Source: Bacillota bacterium
GTDB taxonomy: Bacteria > Bacillota > Clostridia > Christensenellales > Christensenellaceae
Direction: 5' to 3'
Assembly: GCA_023393165.1 (NCBI GenBank)
Contig: JAEWMJ010000018.1
Span: 124,001 to 188,000 of the forward strand
Length of the DNA: 64,000 bases
Below, one piece after another: positions 17,090-25,900 of the stretch. The position numbers were made by a program, and so were the translations under genes. Positions within the stretch are counted from its first letter, which is position 1. Each line of letters starts with the position of its first letter. The notes beneath the pieces are model-generated. The model worked only from the letters and a program-made list of their open reading frames with translations. It made no database searches and had not been told where the DNA came from.

Positions 17090-17653
17090 ATGAACGTTGA
17101 ACATGATGCTTTAACAAAAGCAACAGAAAAAATGGATAAAACAATTGCTGCACTAAAGCGTGAAATGGCTTCTATCAGAGCGGGAAGAGCGAATCCACAG
17201 CTTTTGGACAGAATTATGGTAGATTATTACGGAACCCCGACTCCCATCAATCAGATGGCAAATATTTCGGCGCCCGAGCCAAGGCTGCTGTGCATCTCTC
17301 TCTGGGACGCTTCCATGCTTCACGAGGTGGAAAAAGCGATACAAAAGTCCGATTTGGGGATAAATCCTTCCAATGATGGCAAGGTGATAAGGCTTGCTTT
17401 CCCTGAAATTACAGAGGAAAGAAGAAAAGAAATCGTTAAGTTAGCCAGAAAAAAAGCCGAAGAATCCAAGGTTGCGGTCCGCGCGATACGCAGGGATACA
17501 AATGAGTATTTTAAAAAAGATAAAAAAACAAGTTTGATTACAGAAGATGATTACAACGATCTGGAAAAGGAAATCCAAACCCTGACCGATAAGATAATAA
17601 AAAAAGTGGACGAGATCTTAGCTGATAAGGAAAAGGAGATTATGGAGGTTTGA
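17090..17653 (+). CDS. frr: ribosome recycling factor
   Basis: 187 residues, ATG preceded by CAGGAGGGTGA. The three-helix-bundle sequence includes MASIRAGRANPQLLDRI, VDYYGTPTPINQMA and AFPEITEERRKEIVKLAR, the RRF signatures. It dismantles post-termination ribosomes with EF-G. The stop codon overlaps the next small gene (TTGA). Confidence 0.97.
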   Translation: MNVEHDALTKATEKMDKTIAALKREMASIRAGRANPQLLDRIMVDYYGTPTPINQMANISAPEPRLLCISLWDASMLHEVEKAIQKSDLGINPSNDGKVIRLAFPEITEERRKEIVKLARKKAEESKVAVRAIRRDTNEYFKKDKKTSLITEDDYNDLEKEIQTLTDKIIKKVDEILADKEKEIMEV

Positions 17654-17850
17654 CGCTGCATCTTCTGGGTATGGAGCTAATGCATGCGGAAAATCTGCTT
17701 ACCGCATTGAATAAACCATACAGGGTGGTTTATTACTATGCCAAAAAACCCCTTGCGGATACGGATTCCGTTCGGGTGATCAGACAAAGGGAATCGGATG
17801 GCTGCGTAGAGCTTACCGTTTCCGCGTTTAAAACAAAAATAGATGCTTAA
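17650..17850 (+). CDS. small PASTA-like protein of unknown function
   Basis: 66 residues, starting at a TTG that overlaps the frr stop. An ATG at 17671 is an alternative, but it would remove the first strand and the LLGM element. The pattern LLGMELMHAENLLTALNKPY ... VIRQR ... VELTVSAF resembles one PASTA domain (a strand, a helix with regular Ala/Leu, then three strands) without any membrane anchor. I do not recognise a named family. Its place between frr and uppS and the translational coupling argue it is real. Confidence 0.6.
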   Translation: MTLHLLGMELMHAENLLTALNKPYRVVYYYAKKPLADTDSVRVIRQRESDGCVELTVSAFKTKIDA

Positions 17851-17879
17851 ATGGCTGCAACGCTGCGTTGCAGCCATTT
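17849..17879 (+). terminator. perfect 13-bp hairpin between the small ORF and uppS
   Basis: AAATGGCTGCAAC pairs with GTTGCAGCCATTT, loop GCTGC, directly at the small ORF stop. The T tract after it is only TTTAT, so it may be an attenuator or an mRNA-stabilising hairpin as easily as a full terminator. Confidence 0.55.
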
Positions 17880-17915
17880 ATCGGAATCCGAAAAACAGAC
17901 AGGAGAATTTAACTG

Positions 17916-18653
17916 ATGTTTGATAAGAAAAAGAATCCGGCCGCCCTGGATATGGAGCATCTGCCGTATCATGTGGGAATCATTATGGACGGCAACGGCC
18001 GGTGGGCGCAAAAACGCATGTTGCCTCGCGTTGCGGGTCACAGGGCGGCTATGGTGAATGTGAAAAAAGCGATCCGCTTCAGTTCGGATATCGGCATAAA
18101 AGTTCTGACATTGTATGCGTTTTCTACGGAAAACTGGAAACGCCCCAAAGACGAAGTATCTGCGCTCATGTCCATACTTCTTGAGTACCTGGGCAAGGAA
18201 CTGGAAGAAATGCATAAAAAAGAAGTTGTCGTACGCACCATCGGCGATATTGCCGGGCTTCCGCAGCCTGTCCAGGATCTGTTAAACCGTTCGGTTGAAA
18301 AAACAAGGTTCAACAGGGGCATGATTTTAAACCTTGCGCTGAACTACGGTTCGCGTACCGAGATCATCCGCGCGGTCCGGAATATAGCGCAGGAAGTGAA
18401 GGAAGAAAAAATTAAAATTGAAGATATAAACGAAAATTTGTTTGCAAATCATTTATACACGTCCAGCGTTCCTGATCCGGATTTGATCATACGTACGAGC
18501 GGAGAGAACCGTATCAGCAATTTTTTGCTTTATCAGATGGCTTATTCCGAACTGTATTTCACGCCTACGCTATTCCCGGATTTTGATGAAAAGGAATATG
18601 CGAAAGCGTTGATCGAGTATCAGGGACGCCAGCGAAGATTCGGCGCTGTTTGA
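17916..18653 (+). CDS. uppS: isoprenyl transferase (undecaprenyl diphosphate synthase)
   Basis: 245 residues, ATG after CAGGAGAA. It builds the C55 lipid carrier for peptidoglycan and wall polymers. Motifs: IIMDGNGRWA (catalytic Asp), AFSTENWKRP, and RTSGENRISNFLLYQ with SELYF near the C-terminus. Its stop codon is directly followed by an R1 hairpin repeat. Confidence 0.96.
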   Translation: MFDKKKNPAALDMEHLPYHVGIIMDGNGRWAQKRMLPRVAGHRAAMVNVKKAIRFSSDIGIKVLTLYAFSTENWKRPKDEVSALMSILLEYLGKELEEMHKKEVVVRTIGDIAGLPQPVQDLLNRSVEKTRFNRGMILNLALNYGSRTEIIRAVRNIAQEVKEEKIKIEDINENLFANHLYTSSVPDPDLIIRTSGENRISNFLLYQMAYSELYFTPTLFPDFDEKEYAKALIEYQGRQRRFGAV

Positions 18654-18698
18654 TTTACCTTTCTTTTAGAGAAAAGAAAGGTAAAACCAAAGAAAACC
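18654..18698 (-). repeat. R1 hairpin repeat, copy a (inverted orientation)
   Basis: TTTACCTTTCTTTT pairs with AAAAGAAAGGTAAA (14 bp, loop AGAG), followed by ACCAAAGAAAACC, the complement of the R1 box. It starts one base after the uppS stop. Confidence 0.8.
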
Positions 18699-18746
18699 TA
18701 TTTAGACGATACCCAGGCTTATAAAAATAAAACAGGAGGAAAACAA

Positions 18747-19613
18747 ATGAAAACAAGGATTCTTGTGGGAATACCTATCGGCCTTATATTGATCGCCGCG
18801 CTGGTGCTGCAAAGCTGGGTTTTGATCGGTTTGATTTTGTTGCTGTCAATTGCCGGCCAGTATGAGATTATAAAGGCGCTGGAAAGTAAAGGTTCCCGCG
18901 TCATAAAATCGGTTCCTTTTATTTTTGCCGCCGCAAGTCTGCCTGTTTTGCTTTTTATTAAACCGCAAACTCTTAGTTTTGAAATTTTGCTTGCATTGTT
19001 TGTAGTTTGCCTGATGCTCCTGTTTGTGATTGCAATGTTCAGTTCCAAGTATGATTTTATAAGCCTGCAGAAATCTGTCCTGGCGATGGTTTATCCTCAG
19101 CTTTTTTTAATTTTCGCGTATCTGATCGCAATTCAGTTTACCAGTATGCAGTTCATTGGGACAAACCCGGTGGTGCTGGTGATGGCCGTTGTCCCCCCGG
19201 TGTTCTGCGATATATTCGCGTATTTTTTTGGGCGCGCATTTGGAAAAAGGAAGCTTTGTCCACTGATCAGCCCTAAAAAAACCGTTGCCGGCAGTATTGC
19301 CGGGCTCGTGGGAGGCCTGACTGCAGCGCTTTTGATTTGGATATTCATGGCAAGCGGACTTTTTATTCACTCTCTCACGTGGAATATGGATGTAATAAAT
19401 TTCCTGATTCTCGGCGTAGCGGTTGCAGGCGTTTCTCAATTTGGCGATCTTTCGGCTTCCTTTATTAAGAGGTATTATGAAATAAAGGACTACGGTAAAA
19501 TTTTGCCCGGACACGGCGGTATATTAGACAGGGTTGACAGCATTTTATTCTCTCTACCCATTGTGTATCTATATTTTATTGTGTATAATTCTTATGCGGC
19601 TGCGATAAGCTAG
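18747..19613 (+). CDS. cdsA: phosphatidate cytidylyltransferase
   Basis: 288 residues, AGGAGG 9 nt before ATG. About eight membrane helices. The C-terminal signature is seen in two parts: CDIFAYFFGRAFGKRKL with SPKKTVAGSIAGL, and KDYGKILPGHGGILDRVDS. It makes CDP-diacylglycerol for phospholipid synthesis at the membrane. Slightly long spacing (93 nt) from uppS because of the R1 copy between. Confidence 0.95.
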   Translation: MKTRILVGIPIGLILIAALVLQSWVLIGLILLLSIAGQYEIIKALESKGSRVIKSVPFIFAAASLPVLLFIKPQTLSFEILLALFVVCLMLLFVIAMFSSKYDFISLQKSVLAMVYPQLFLIFAYLIAIQFTSMQFIGTNPVVLVMAVVPPVFCDIFAYFFGRAFGKRKLCPLISPKKTVAGSIAGLVGGLTAALLIWIFMASGLFIHSLTWNMDVINFLILGVAVAGVSQFGDLSASFIKRYYEIKDYGKILPGHGGILDRVDSILFSLPIVYLYFIVYNSYAAAIS

Positions 19614-19631
19614 AAACTAAGGAGTAATAAT

Positions 19632-20789
19632 TTGAAGAAAAGAATTGCAATACTTGGCGCGACAGGATCAGTGGGGACACAGGCACTGGATGTCGCACGG
19701 AAGTTGACTGATGAGATAGAGGTTGTTTGCCTGGCGGCAAACAAAGAAACCCATGCGCTTTATAAATCAGCGCAGGAATTTAGGCCAAAGTACATAGCGC
19801 TTTCATCCGAAAGCGCGGATACAAGAGAATTTGAGAAGCTGGATTATAATTCTGTTATATTAAGAGGACAAAACGCGCTCACCACCGCCGCGCTAGAGTG
19901 TGGAGCCGATCTTGCGGTGCTTGCAGTGGACGGAATCGCTGGACTGGAAACATTTGCAGCCTGCCTGAAAAACAGGATTCCTGTAGCGCTTGCAAACAAG
20001 GAATCACTGGTTTGCGGCGGGGATATTGTTCTTGAGATCATGCGAAAAACCGGTACGGGCGTTCTGCCTGTGGACAGCGAACATTCCGCAATATTTCAGT
20101 GCCTGGGCGATTCGTATGATACAACCCGCGTTAAAAAACTGCTGATCACCGCTTCCGGCGGGCCTTTTAGGGGGAAAAAACGGGAAGAATTGAAAGATGT
20201 TTCGGTTGGACAGGCGCTCCGGCACCCCAACTGGTCTATGGGTCAAAAAATAACGATAGACTCCGCCACGCTTGCAAACAAGGGTCTGGAAGTAATTGAG
20301 GCGCATTTTTTGTTCGGTATGGCGCTGGAGAAAATTGATGTGCTTGTTCATCCTCAGAGTGTTGTGCATTCTATGGTGGAATTCAATGACAATTCTATAA
20401 TAGCGCAGTTAGGACCTGTGGATATGCACCTTCCGCTGCAAAAGGCATTGCTGTTTCCAAAGATGCAAGCTTTTGTAATGAATAAATCGCTTGATCTTTT
20501 TGAAGTTGGGAAGCTGACTTTTGAAAAACCAGATTTGGAGACATTTTCATGCCTTTCCCTTGCATATGATGCGCTTCGGGAAAAAGGCGCGATGACCACG
20601 ATATTTAACGTGGCGAACGAAGTGGCCGTAGCGATGTTTATTCGCGAAAAAATTAAATTTCTTGGGATTGCAGACCTGATATCCGAAAGTATGGATAAAT
20701 TTGCCGGAGAAAGCTGCAAATCTATCGAGGAAATATTGCATATAAATGATAAAGTGAGAGAATATCTTCTCCATAAATATGATGTATAA
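19632..20789 (+). CDS. dxr: 1-deoxy-D-xylulose-5-phosphate reductoisomerase
   Basis: 385 residues, TTG start with AAGGAGT 8 nt upstream. The NADPH-binding ILGATGSVGTQ, the metal-binding PVDSEHSAIFQ and SGGPFRG, and KITIDSATLANKGLE are all visible. It makes MEP, so isoprenoids here come from the MEP pathway; ispG three genes on agrees. Confidence 0.97.
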   Translation: MKKRIAILGATGSVGTQALDVARKLTDEIEVVCLAANKETHALYKSAQEFRPKYIALSSESADTREFEKLDYNSVILRGQNALTTAALECGADLAVLAVDGIAGLETFAACLKNRIPVALANKESLVCGGDIVLEIMRKTGTGVLPVDSEHSAIFQCLGDSYDTTRVKKLLITASGGPFRGKKREELKDVSVGQALRHPNWSMGQKITIDSATLANKGLEVIEAHFLFGMALEKIDVLVHPQSVVHSMVEFNDNSIIAQLGPVDMHLPLQKALLFPKMQAFVMNKSLDLFEVGKLTFEKPDLETFSCLSLAYDALREKGAMTTIFNVANEVAVAMFIREKIKFLGIADLISESMDKFAGESCKSIEEILHINDKVREYLLHKYDV

Positions 20790-20816
20790 CTACGGATTTA
20801 TTTGGAGGGCAATCGA

Positions 20817-21845
20817 TTGGATATCGCTTTAACTGTTATTTTTGGATTGTTGCTGCTCACACTTTTTGTGGTAGTACACGAGTGGGGGCATTATATCGCG
20901 GCAAAAAGAAGCGGAATCACTGTACTTGAATTTGCGATCGGGTTTGGTCCCGCTATTGCAAAGTGGCAGCGCGGGGAAACGCAGTTTTCCATACGCTGCC
21001 TGCCAATAGGCGGTTACTGTAAATTTTTTGGTGATGACGAAGGCGACGAAAAAAAACCGGGCGCATTCAATTATGTACCCGTATCCAAAAGGATCTATAC
21101 GGTTCTGGCCGGACCGGTAATGAATTTTGTGCTTGCATTTATTCTGGCGGTTTCTTTTTTGTGTATTTACGGTGACGCACAGGTCTCTGTTGCAGAAATA
21201 AAACCGGGATCCACCGCTGAGGCGGCGGGACTTAAGCCGGGAGACGTAGTTACAGAATTAAACGGCGTAAAGATTGATTTTATGCTGGATTTGCAGGAAG
21301 CTTTAGCAACGAAAACGGGGGACAGCAGCCATGTTGAGGTCGTCCGGGACGGGGAAAAGTATTCTTATGATATTCCATATAAACTCCAGCCGGACGGCAC
21401 AATGAAAATAGGAATCAACGGCTTTGCCTACGAGAGAAAAACCTTTTCATTCCCGGAGGCGGTCGTGTTAAGTTTCAAGTGGATGTTCCTGCTTGTGAAA
21501 GAGATGTTTTCAATACTTGGGGGTCTGATATTCACCGGACAGGGAGTAGAAAACCTTGCCGGACCGGTGGGTACGATCAGTATTATCGGGCAGGTAGCAA
21601 AAACCGGATTTGAAAACATCTTGCGCTTAGCTTCCCTTATCAGCGTCAATCTTGCGGTGATCAACCTGATTCCGTTTCCTGCGCTGGACGGCGGTAAAAT
21701 TGTTCTTCTGGGCGTGGAAGCGGCGCGTAAAAAACCTGTTCCGCTGCGCGTTGAAGCGATACTCAATACCATCGGTTTTATTTTGATATTCGGTTTTGCC
21801 ATATATCTGACATTCCAGGATGTATCAAGACTCGCTGGCGGCTGA
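20817..21845 (+). CDS. rseP: RIP metalloprotease RseP (site-2 protease)
   Basis: 342 residues from TTG 20817; the TTG at 20802 overlaps the GGAGGG site, so the inner start fits. The zinc motif VVHEWGHYIAAK is near residue 20 in the first membrane helix, one PDZ domain lies at about 110-195 (AGLKPGDVVTELNG), and the third ligand motif NLIPFPALDGGK precedes the last helix. It cuts membrane-anchored substrates such as anti-sigma factors or signal-peptide remnants. It overlaps nothing but is followed by ispG after 1 nt. Confidence 0.95.
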   Translation: MDIALTVIFGLLLLTLFVVVHEWGHYIAAKRSGITVLEFAIGFGPAIAKWQRGETQFSIRCLPIGGYCKFFGDDEGDEKKPGAFNYVPVSKRIYTVLAGPVMNFVLAFILAVSFLCIYGDAQVSVAEIKPGSTAEAAGLKPGDVVTELNGVKIDFMLDLQEALATKTGDSSHVEVVRDGEKYSYDIPYKLQPDGTMKIGINGFAYERKTFSFPEAVVLSFKWMFLLVKEMFSILGGLIFTGQGVENLAGPVGTISIIGQVAKTGFENILRLASLISVNLAVINLIPFPALDGGKIVLLGVEAARKKPVPLRVEAILNTIGFILIFGFAIYLTFQDVSRLAGG

Positions 21846-21846
21846 T

Positions 21847-22890
21847 ATGATGAGAAACACAAAAGAAATCCTGATCGGAAACGTGAAAATAGGCGGGGCA
21901 AACCCGATAGCAATACAATCCATGACAAACACGGATACCAGGAACGCAGATGCAACCGTCCGGCAGATCATTGACCTTGAGGCTGCAGGATGCGAGATTG
22001 TGCGCATTTCTGCATACGATATGGAATGTGCGGAAAAGATACCCGAAATCAAAAAGGGCATACATATACCGCTTGTATGCGATGTGCATTTCGACCACAG
22101 AATTGCGGTGGAATGTATCCGCCGGGGCGCGGATAAAATCAGGATCAATCCCGGTAATATAGGCGGGAAAAAAGAGATTTTGGAAGTGGTGGGCGCAGCG
22201 GCCGATTATGGCGTACCCATACGGGTAGGCGCAAATTCCGGCTCGCTTCCGAAAGATATCCTTCAAGAATACGGCAACACGGCAAACGCGTTGGTGCTGG
22301 CCGCAATGAGAAATATTGAAACTCTTGCGGAAACGGGTTTTAACGATATTGTTGTATCCTTAAAATCGTCCGACGTGAAAACATGCCGCGACGCGTATAC
22401 CAAAATATCCAGGATGACGGAATTCCCGCTGCATCTGGGTGTTACCGAAGCAGGGACATATATTGACGCTTCCATAAAGTCCGCAATAGGCATAGGGGCT
22501 CTTCTGCTGGATGGCATCGGCGATACCATCCGGGTATCCGTCACGGGTGACCCCGTGCGCGAGATCGGAATAGCAAAAAAGATCCTTAAGTTCTGCGGAC
22601 TCCGGAACGAGGGAGTAGAGATCATATCCTGTCCGACATGCGCAAGATGCACCCTTGATATAGAAAAACTGGCGGGGCAGATTGCTGAATATACGAAGAA
22701 TCTGCCGGGCCCTCTTAAGATTGCAGTAATGGGCTGCGCAGTAAATGGACCGGGAGAGGCAAGGGAAGTCGATTTTGGCGTTGCTGGCGGCGGCGGAATG
22801 GGCCTTGTTTTTTCGCACGGGAACGTTTTGAAAAAGGTGCCCGAAGAGGAACTTTTTCATGAATTAAAAAAACTGATTGATCAAATTTAA
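21847..22890 (+). CDS. ispG: 4-hydroxy-3-methylbut-2-enyl diphosphate synthase (flavodoxin)
   Basis: 348 residues from ATG 21847 (MMRNTKEILIGN). A longer frame extends into rseP but adds nothing conserved. The TIM-barrel part shows IAIQSMTNTDT and ADKIRINPGNIG; the [4Fe-4S] cysteines are in SCPTCARCTLD and GCAVNGPGE. It converts MEcPP to HMBPP, the penultimate MEP-pathway step. The ribosome-binding site is weak, in line with coupling to rseP. Confidence 0.96.
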   Translation: MMRNTKEILIGNVKIGGANPIAIQSMTNTDTRNADATVRQIIDLEAAGCEIVRISAYDMECAEKIPEIKKGIHIPLVCDVHFDHRIAVECIRRGADKIRINPGNIGGKKEILEVVGAAADYGVPIRVGANSGSLPKDILQEYGNTANALVLAAMRNIETLAETGFNDIVVSLKSSDVKTCRDAYTKISRMTEFPLHLGVTEAGTYIDASIKSAIGIGALLLDGIGDTIRVSVTGDPVREIGIAKKILKFCGLRNEGVEIISCPTCARCTLDIEKLAGQIAEYTKNLPGPLKIAVMGCAVNGPGEAREVDFGVAGGGGMGLVFSHGNVLKKVPEEELFHELKKLIDQI

Positions 22891-22913
22891 TTATCCGGAA
22901 GGATTTGAATAAC

Positions 22914-22933
22914 CAAAAATTTTAATTTTTGGA
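22914..22933. other. palindrome between ispG and polC
   Basis: CCAAAAATT and AATTTTTGG form a short A/T stem; there is no T tract, so a terminator role is doubtful. Confidence 0.3.
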
Positions 22934-22969
22934 TCAGAGATAGATAAAAGGCATTAGGAGCGTTTTGAC

Positions 22970-25900
22970 TTGGACGATTTGTTGCTTGCTATTCAAAAAA
23001 TTCTAGACGTCGTTGGCGCAAGCCCTAAATACAGCAAATTTTTGCTGTTTGAAAGGGTGGAATTCAGAAAGGCGTCCGGTTCTTTTTTTATTTATTTTGA
23101 TACAAAATCGCACATGCATCCCGTTGAATACATTAAACTTGTAAAAAAGGCAAAGAATGAATTTGAAAAAGGGAATATATCGGTTGTTGTTTCACAAAGA
23201 AACTTTGCCGCGCAGATAGAATCGGATGCTAAACTGATGGAGAATTATATCCGCGATTTTCTTGTGTATGAAAAGCAGACTTTTTTACCTTTTGTTTCAG
23301 GCGTGGCAATGAACGTTCAAAAAGACAGGATACAACTTTCATTCAGGGACGACTTTGCTTACGGATTGTTTGAAAAGTCTGATCTTGGGATTAAGATCAA
23401 GGAATATTTGAAAATCGCTTATCATTTGGATTACGCTGTGGGAGCTATTCTCAGTGAGAATGCCGGGGACGCCGGGCAAGCCGAGTACAAGCCTCAGTTT
23501 GATCTTGGGCGCGAAATACAAAAAAACAACGGGCGGAAGATGCAGGACATGCCTGCCGTTCAACAGGTTGTACAGGCGCCGCAAACGCCGCGCAGCTTTC
23601 CAAAAGAAGAAAGAAGAAGAGGATCCACACGCCAGGTGCTCGAGATCAAAGAGCCCGCAATTCCTGTCCGCGATCTGCTGCCCGGTATGGACTGCATTTT
23701 GGCTGGGGAGATCGTTTATCTGGAAGCCGTGTCCCTTAAGGAAGGAATGTACATCAAACATAAGTTTGGGCTGTACGACAAAACGGGAACGGCTATCTGC
23801 TGGTTTATAGAAAAATCCGACGCGCAGAGCAAACCTTCCGAACTTTTAAAAAAGGGCGTATCTGTCAAGATCACCGGCAGTTTTTATTATGAAAAGTATG
23901 AACATGACAATGCGGTGGCTGTTTCGTCAATATGCCGGATAGAACAGGCAGTCAAAAAAGATCTGGCCACAGTGAAACGTGTGGAACTGCATCTTCACAC
24001 AACCATGAGTGCGCAGGATGCAGTAAGCGATATCAAGTCCATTATCAAGCGTGCGGCGGCGTACGGTCATCCGGCAATTGCTGTGACAGACCACGGCGTG
24101 GTGCAGGCTTTCCCGGACGCGGCGGGCGCCGCACGCGCAAACGGCGTCAAACTGATATACGGAGTGGAAGGATATCTTGCGGACGATTTAAAACCCATCT
24201 ATCCGCATGGGGAGGCTTACCCTTTTAAAGGGGAATATGTCGTTCTGGATATCGAAACCACAGGACTTTCCTATTTAAACTGCGATATCACGGAAATAGG
24301 TGCGGTTCGCGTGGTAAACGGCGAACTGAAAGACGAATTTAAGACTTTTGTCCGTCCTTCAGGGCCTATTCCCGCAGGCATCGTCGCACTGACAGGGATT
24401 ACTGACGAAATGGTTGAAAACGCGCCCTTGCCCAAAGAAGCTCTTTCTGAATTCAGGGTGTTCTGCGGGGACGCTTTGCTGGTCGCACATAACGCAGGTT
24501 TTGATATGGGATTTATCAAGCATAAGGGCGCAGAACTGGGGATTGATTTTAACAACGAGTATATCGACACGATTGCACTCTGCAGGGTCGCTTATCCGCA
24601 GCTCACGCGGTATAAGCTGAACCTGGTTGCAAAACACCTGAATATTCATTTGGACCATCACCGCGCAGTAAACGACGCGCAGTGCGCGGCAAAAGTGATG
24701 CTTGCATGCTTTGGCGAGTTTGAGAAGCAGGGAATCAGTGATCTCGCCGCGCTGAATGGATACGCCGGGACCAAGCGCAACGTAAAAAGCATGGATATGT
24801 ACCATATCGTTCTTTTGTGCAAGAATAAAAAGGGCTTAACTAATCTATACCGACTTGTATCGGATGCGCATATCAACCACTATTATAAAAAACCGCGCAT
24901 GCTCAAAAGTCTGATACAAAAACACAGAGAAGGGTTGATCGTTGGCAGCGCATGCGAGCAGGGAGAATTATTCCGGGCGCTGATCGGCGGCGCCAGCAGG
25001 GAAGAGCTCCTTAAGATAGCGTCATTTTACGATTATTTGGAGATCCAGCCCATAGAAAACAACATGTTTTTGATAAAGAAGGGTGAAGCGCGGGATATAG
25101 AGCATTTGCAGCAATTAAACAGGCAGATTTATGAACTGGGCCTCGAAATGGGAAAGCCTGTGGTTGCCACCGGGGATGTACATTTTCTGGACGCGGAAGA
25201 CGAAGTGTTCCGAAGGATTATTTTCCATACGCTAGGGTTTGAAGATACAGAGCAGTCGCCGCTTTTCTACCGTACGACAAATGAAATGCTGGATGCTTTT
25301 TCATATCTGGGAGAAGACGAAGCTTATGATGTTGTGGTGAAAAACACTAATGAAATCGCAAACCAGGTGGAAGAGATTGAACTTTTCCAAAGCGAAACCG
25401 CCATGCCCATTGTGGAAGGCGCGGACGACGAGATCCTCCAGTCGGCATATGAGACGGCGCATAAGATATACGGTGATCCGCTGCCTGAGATCGTGGAGGC
25501 CCGCCTAAAAAGGGAGTTGGATTCCATTATCAACAATGGGTTCGGCGTACTCTATTGGGCTGCTTCACGGCTGGTTAAAAAATCCCTTTCAGACGGTTAC
25601 CTGGTCGGTTCCAGGGGATCGGTCGGTTCGTCGCTCGCTGCTACAATGATGGGAATCACGGAGGTGAATCCGCTTACGCCGCATTATATCTGTCCCAACT
25701 GCAAACATTCGGATTTTGATACGGATAAAAGCAAATATCCCTGCGGTGTGGACCTTCCGCTAAAAAATTGTCCAAACTGCGGCACCGAATACAATCGAAA
25801 CGGCTACGATATCCCGTTTGAAGTATTTCTGGGCATCAACGCGGACAAGGTTCCCGATATCGATCTGAACTTTTCGGGAGAATACCAGTCCAAAGCACAT

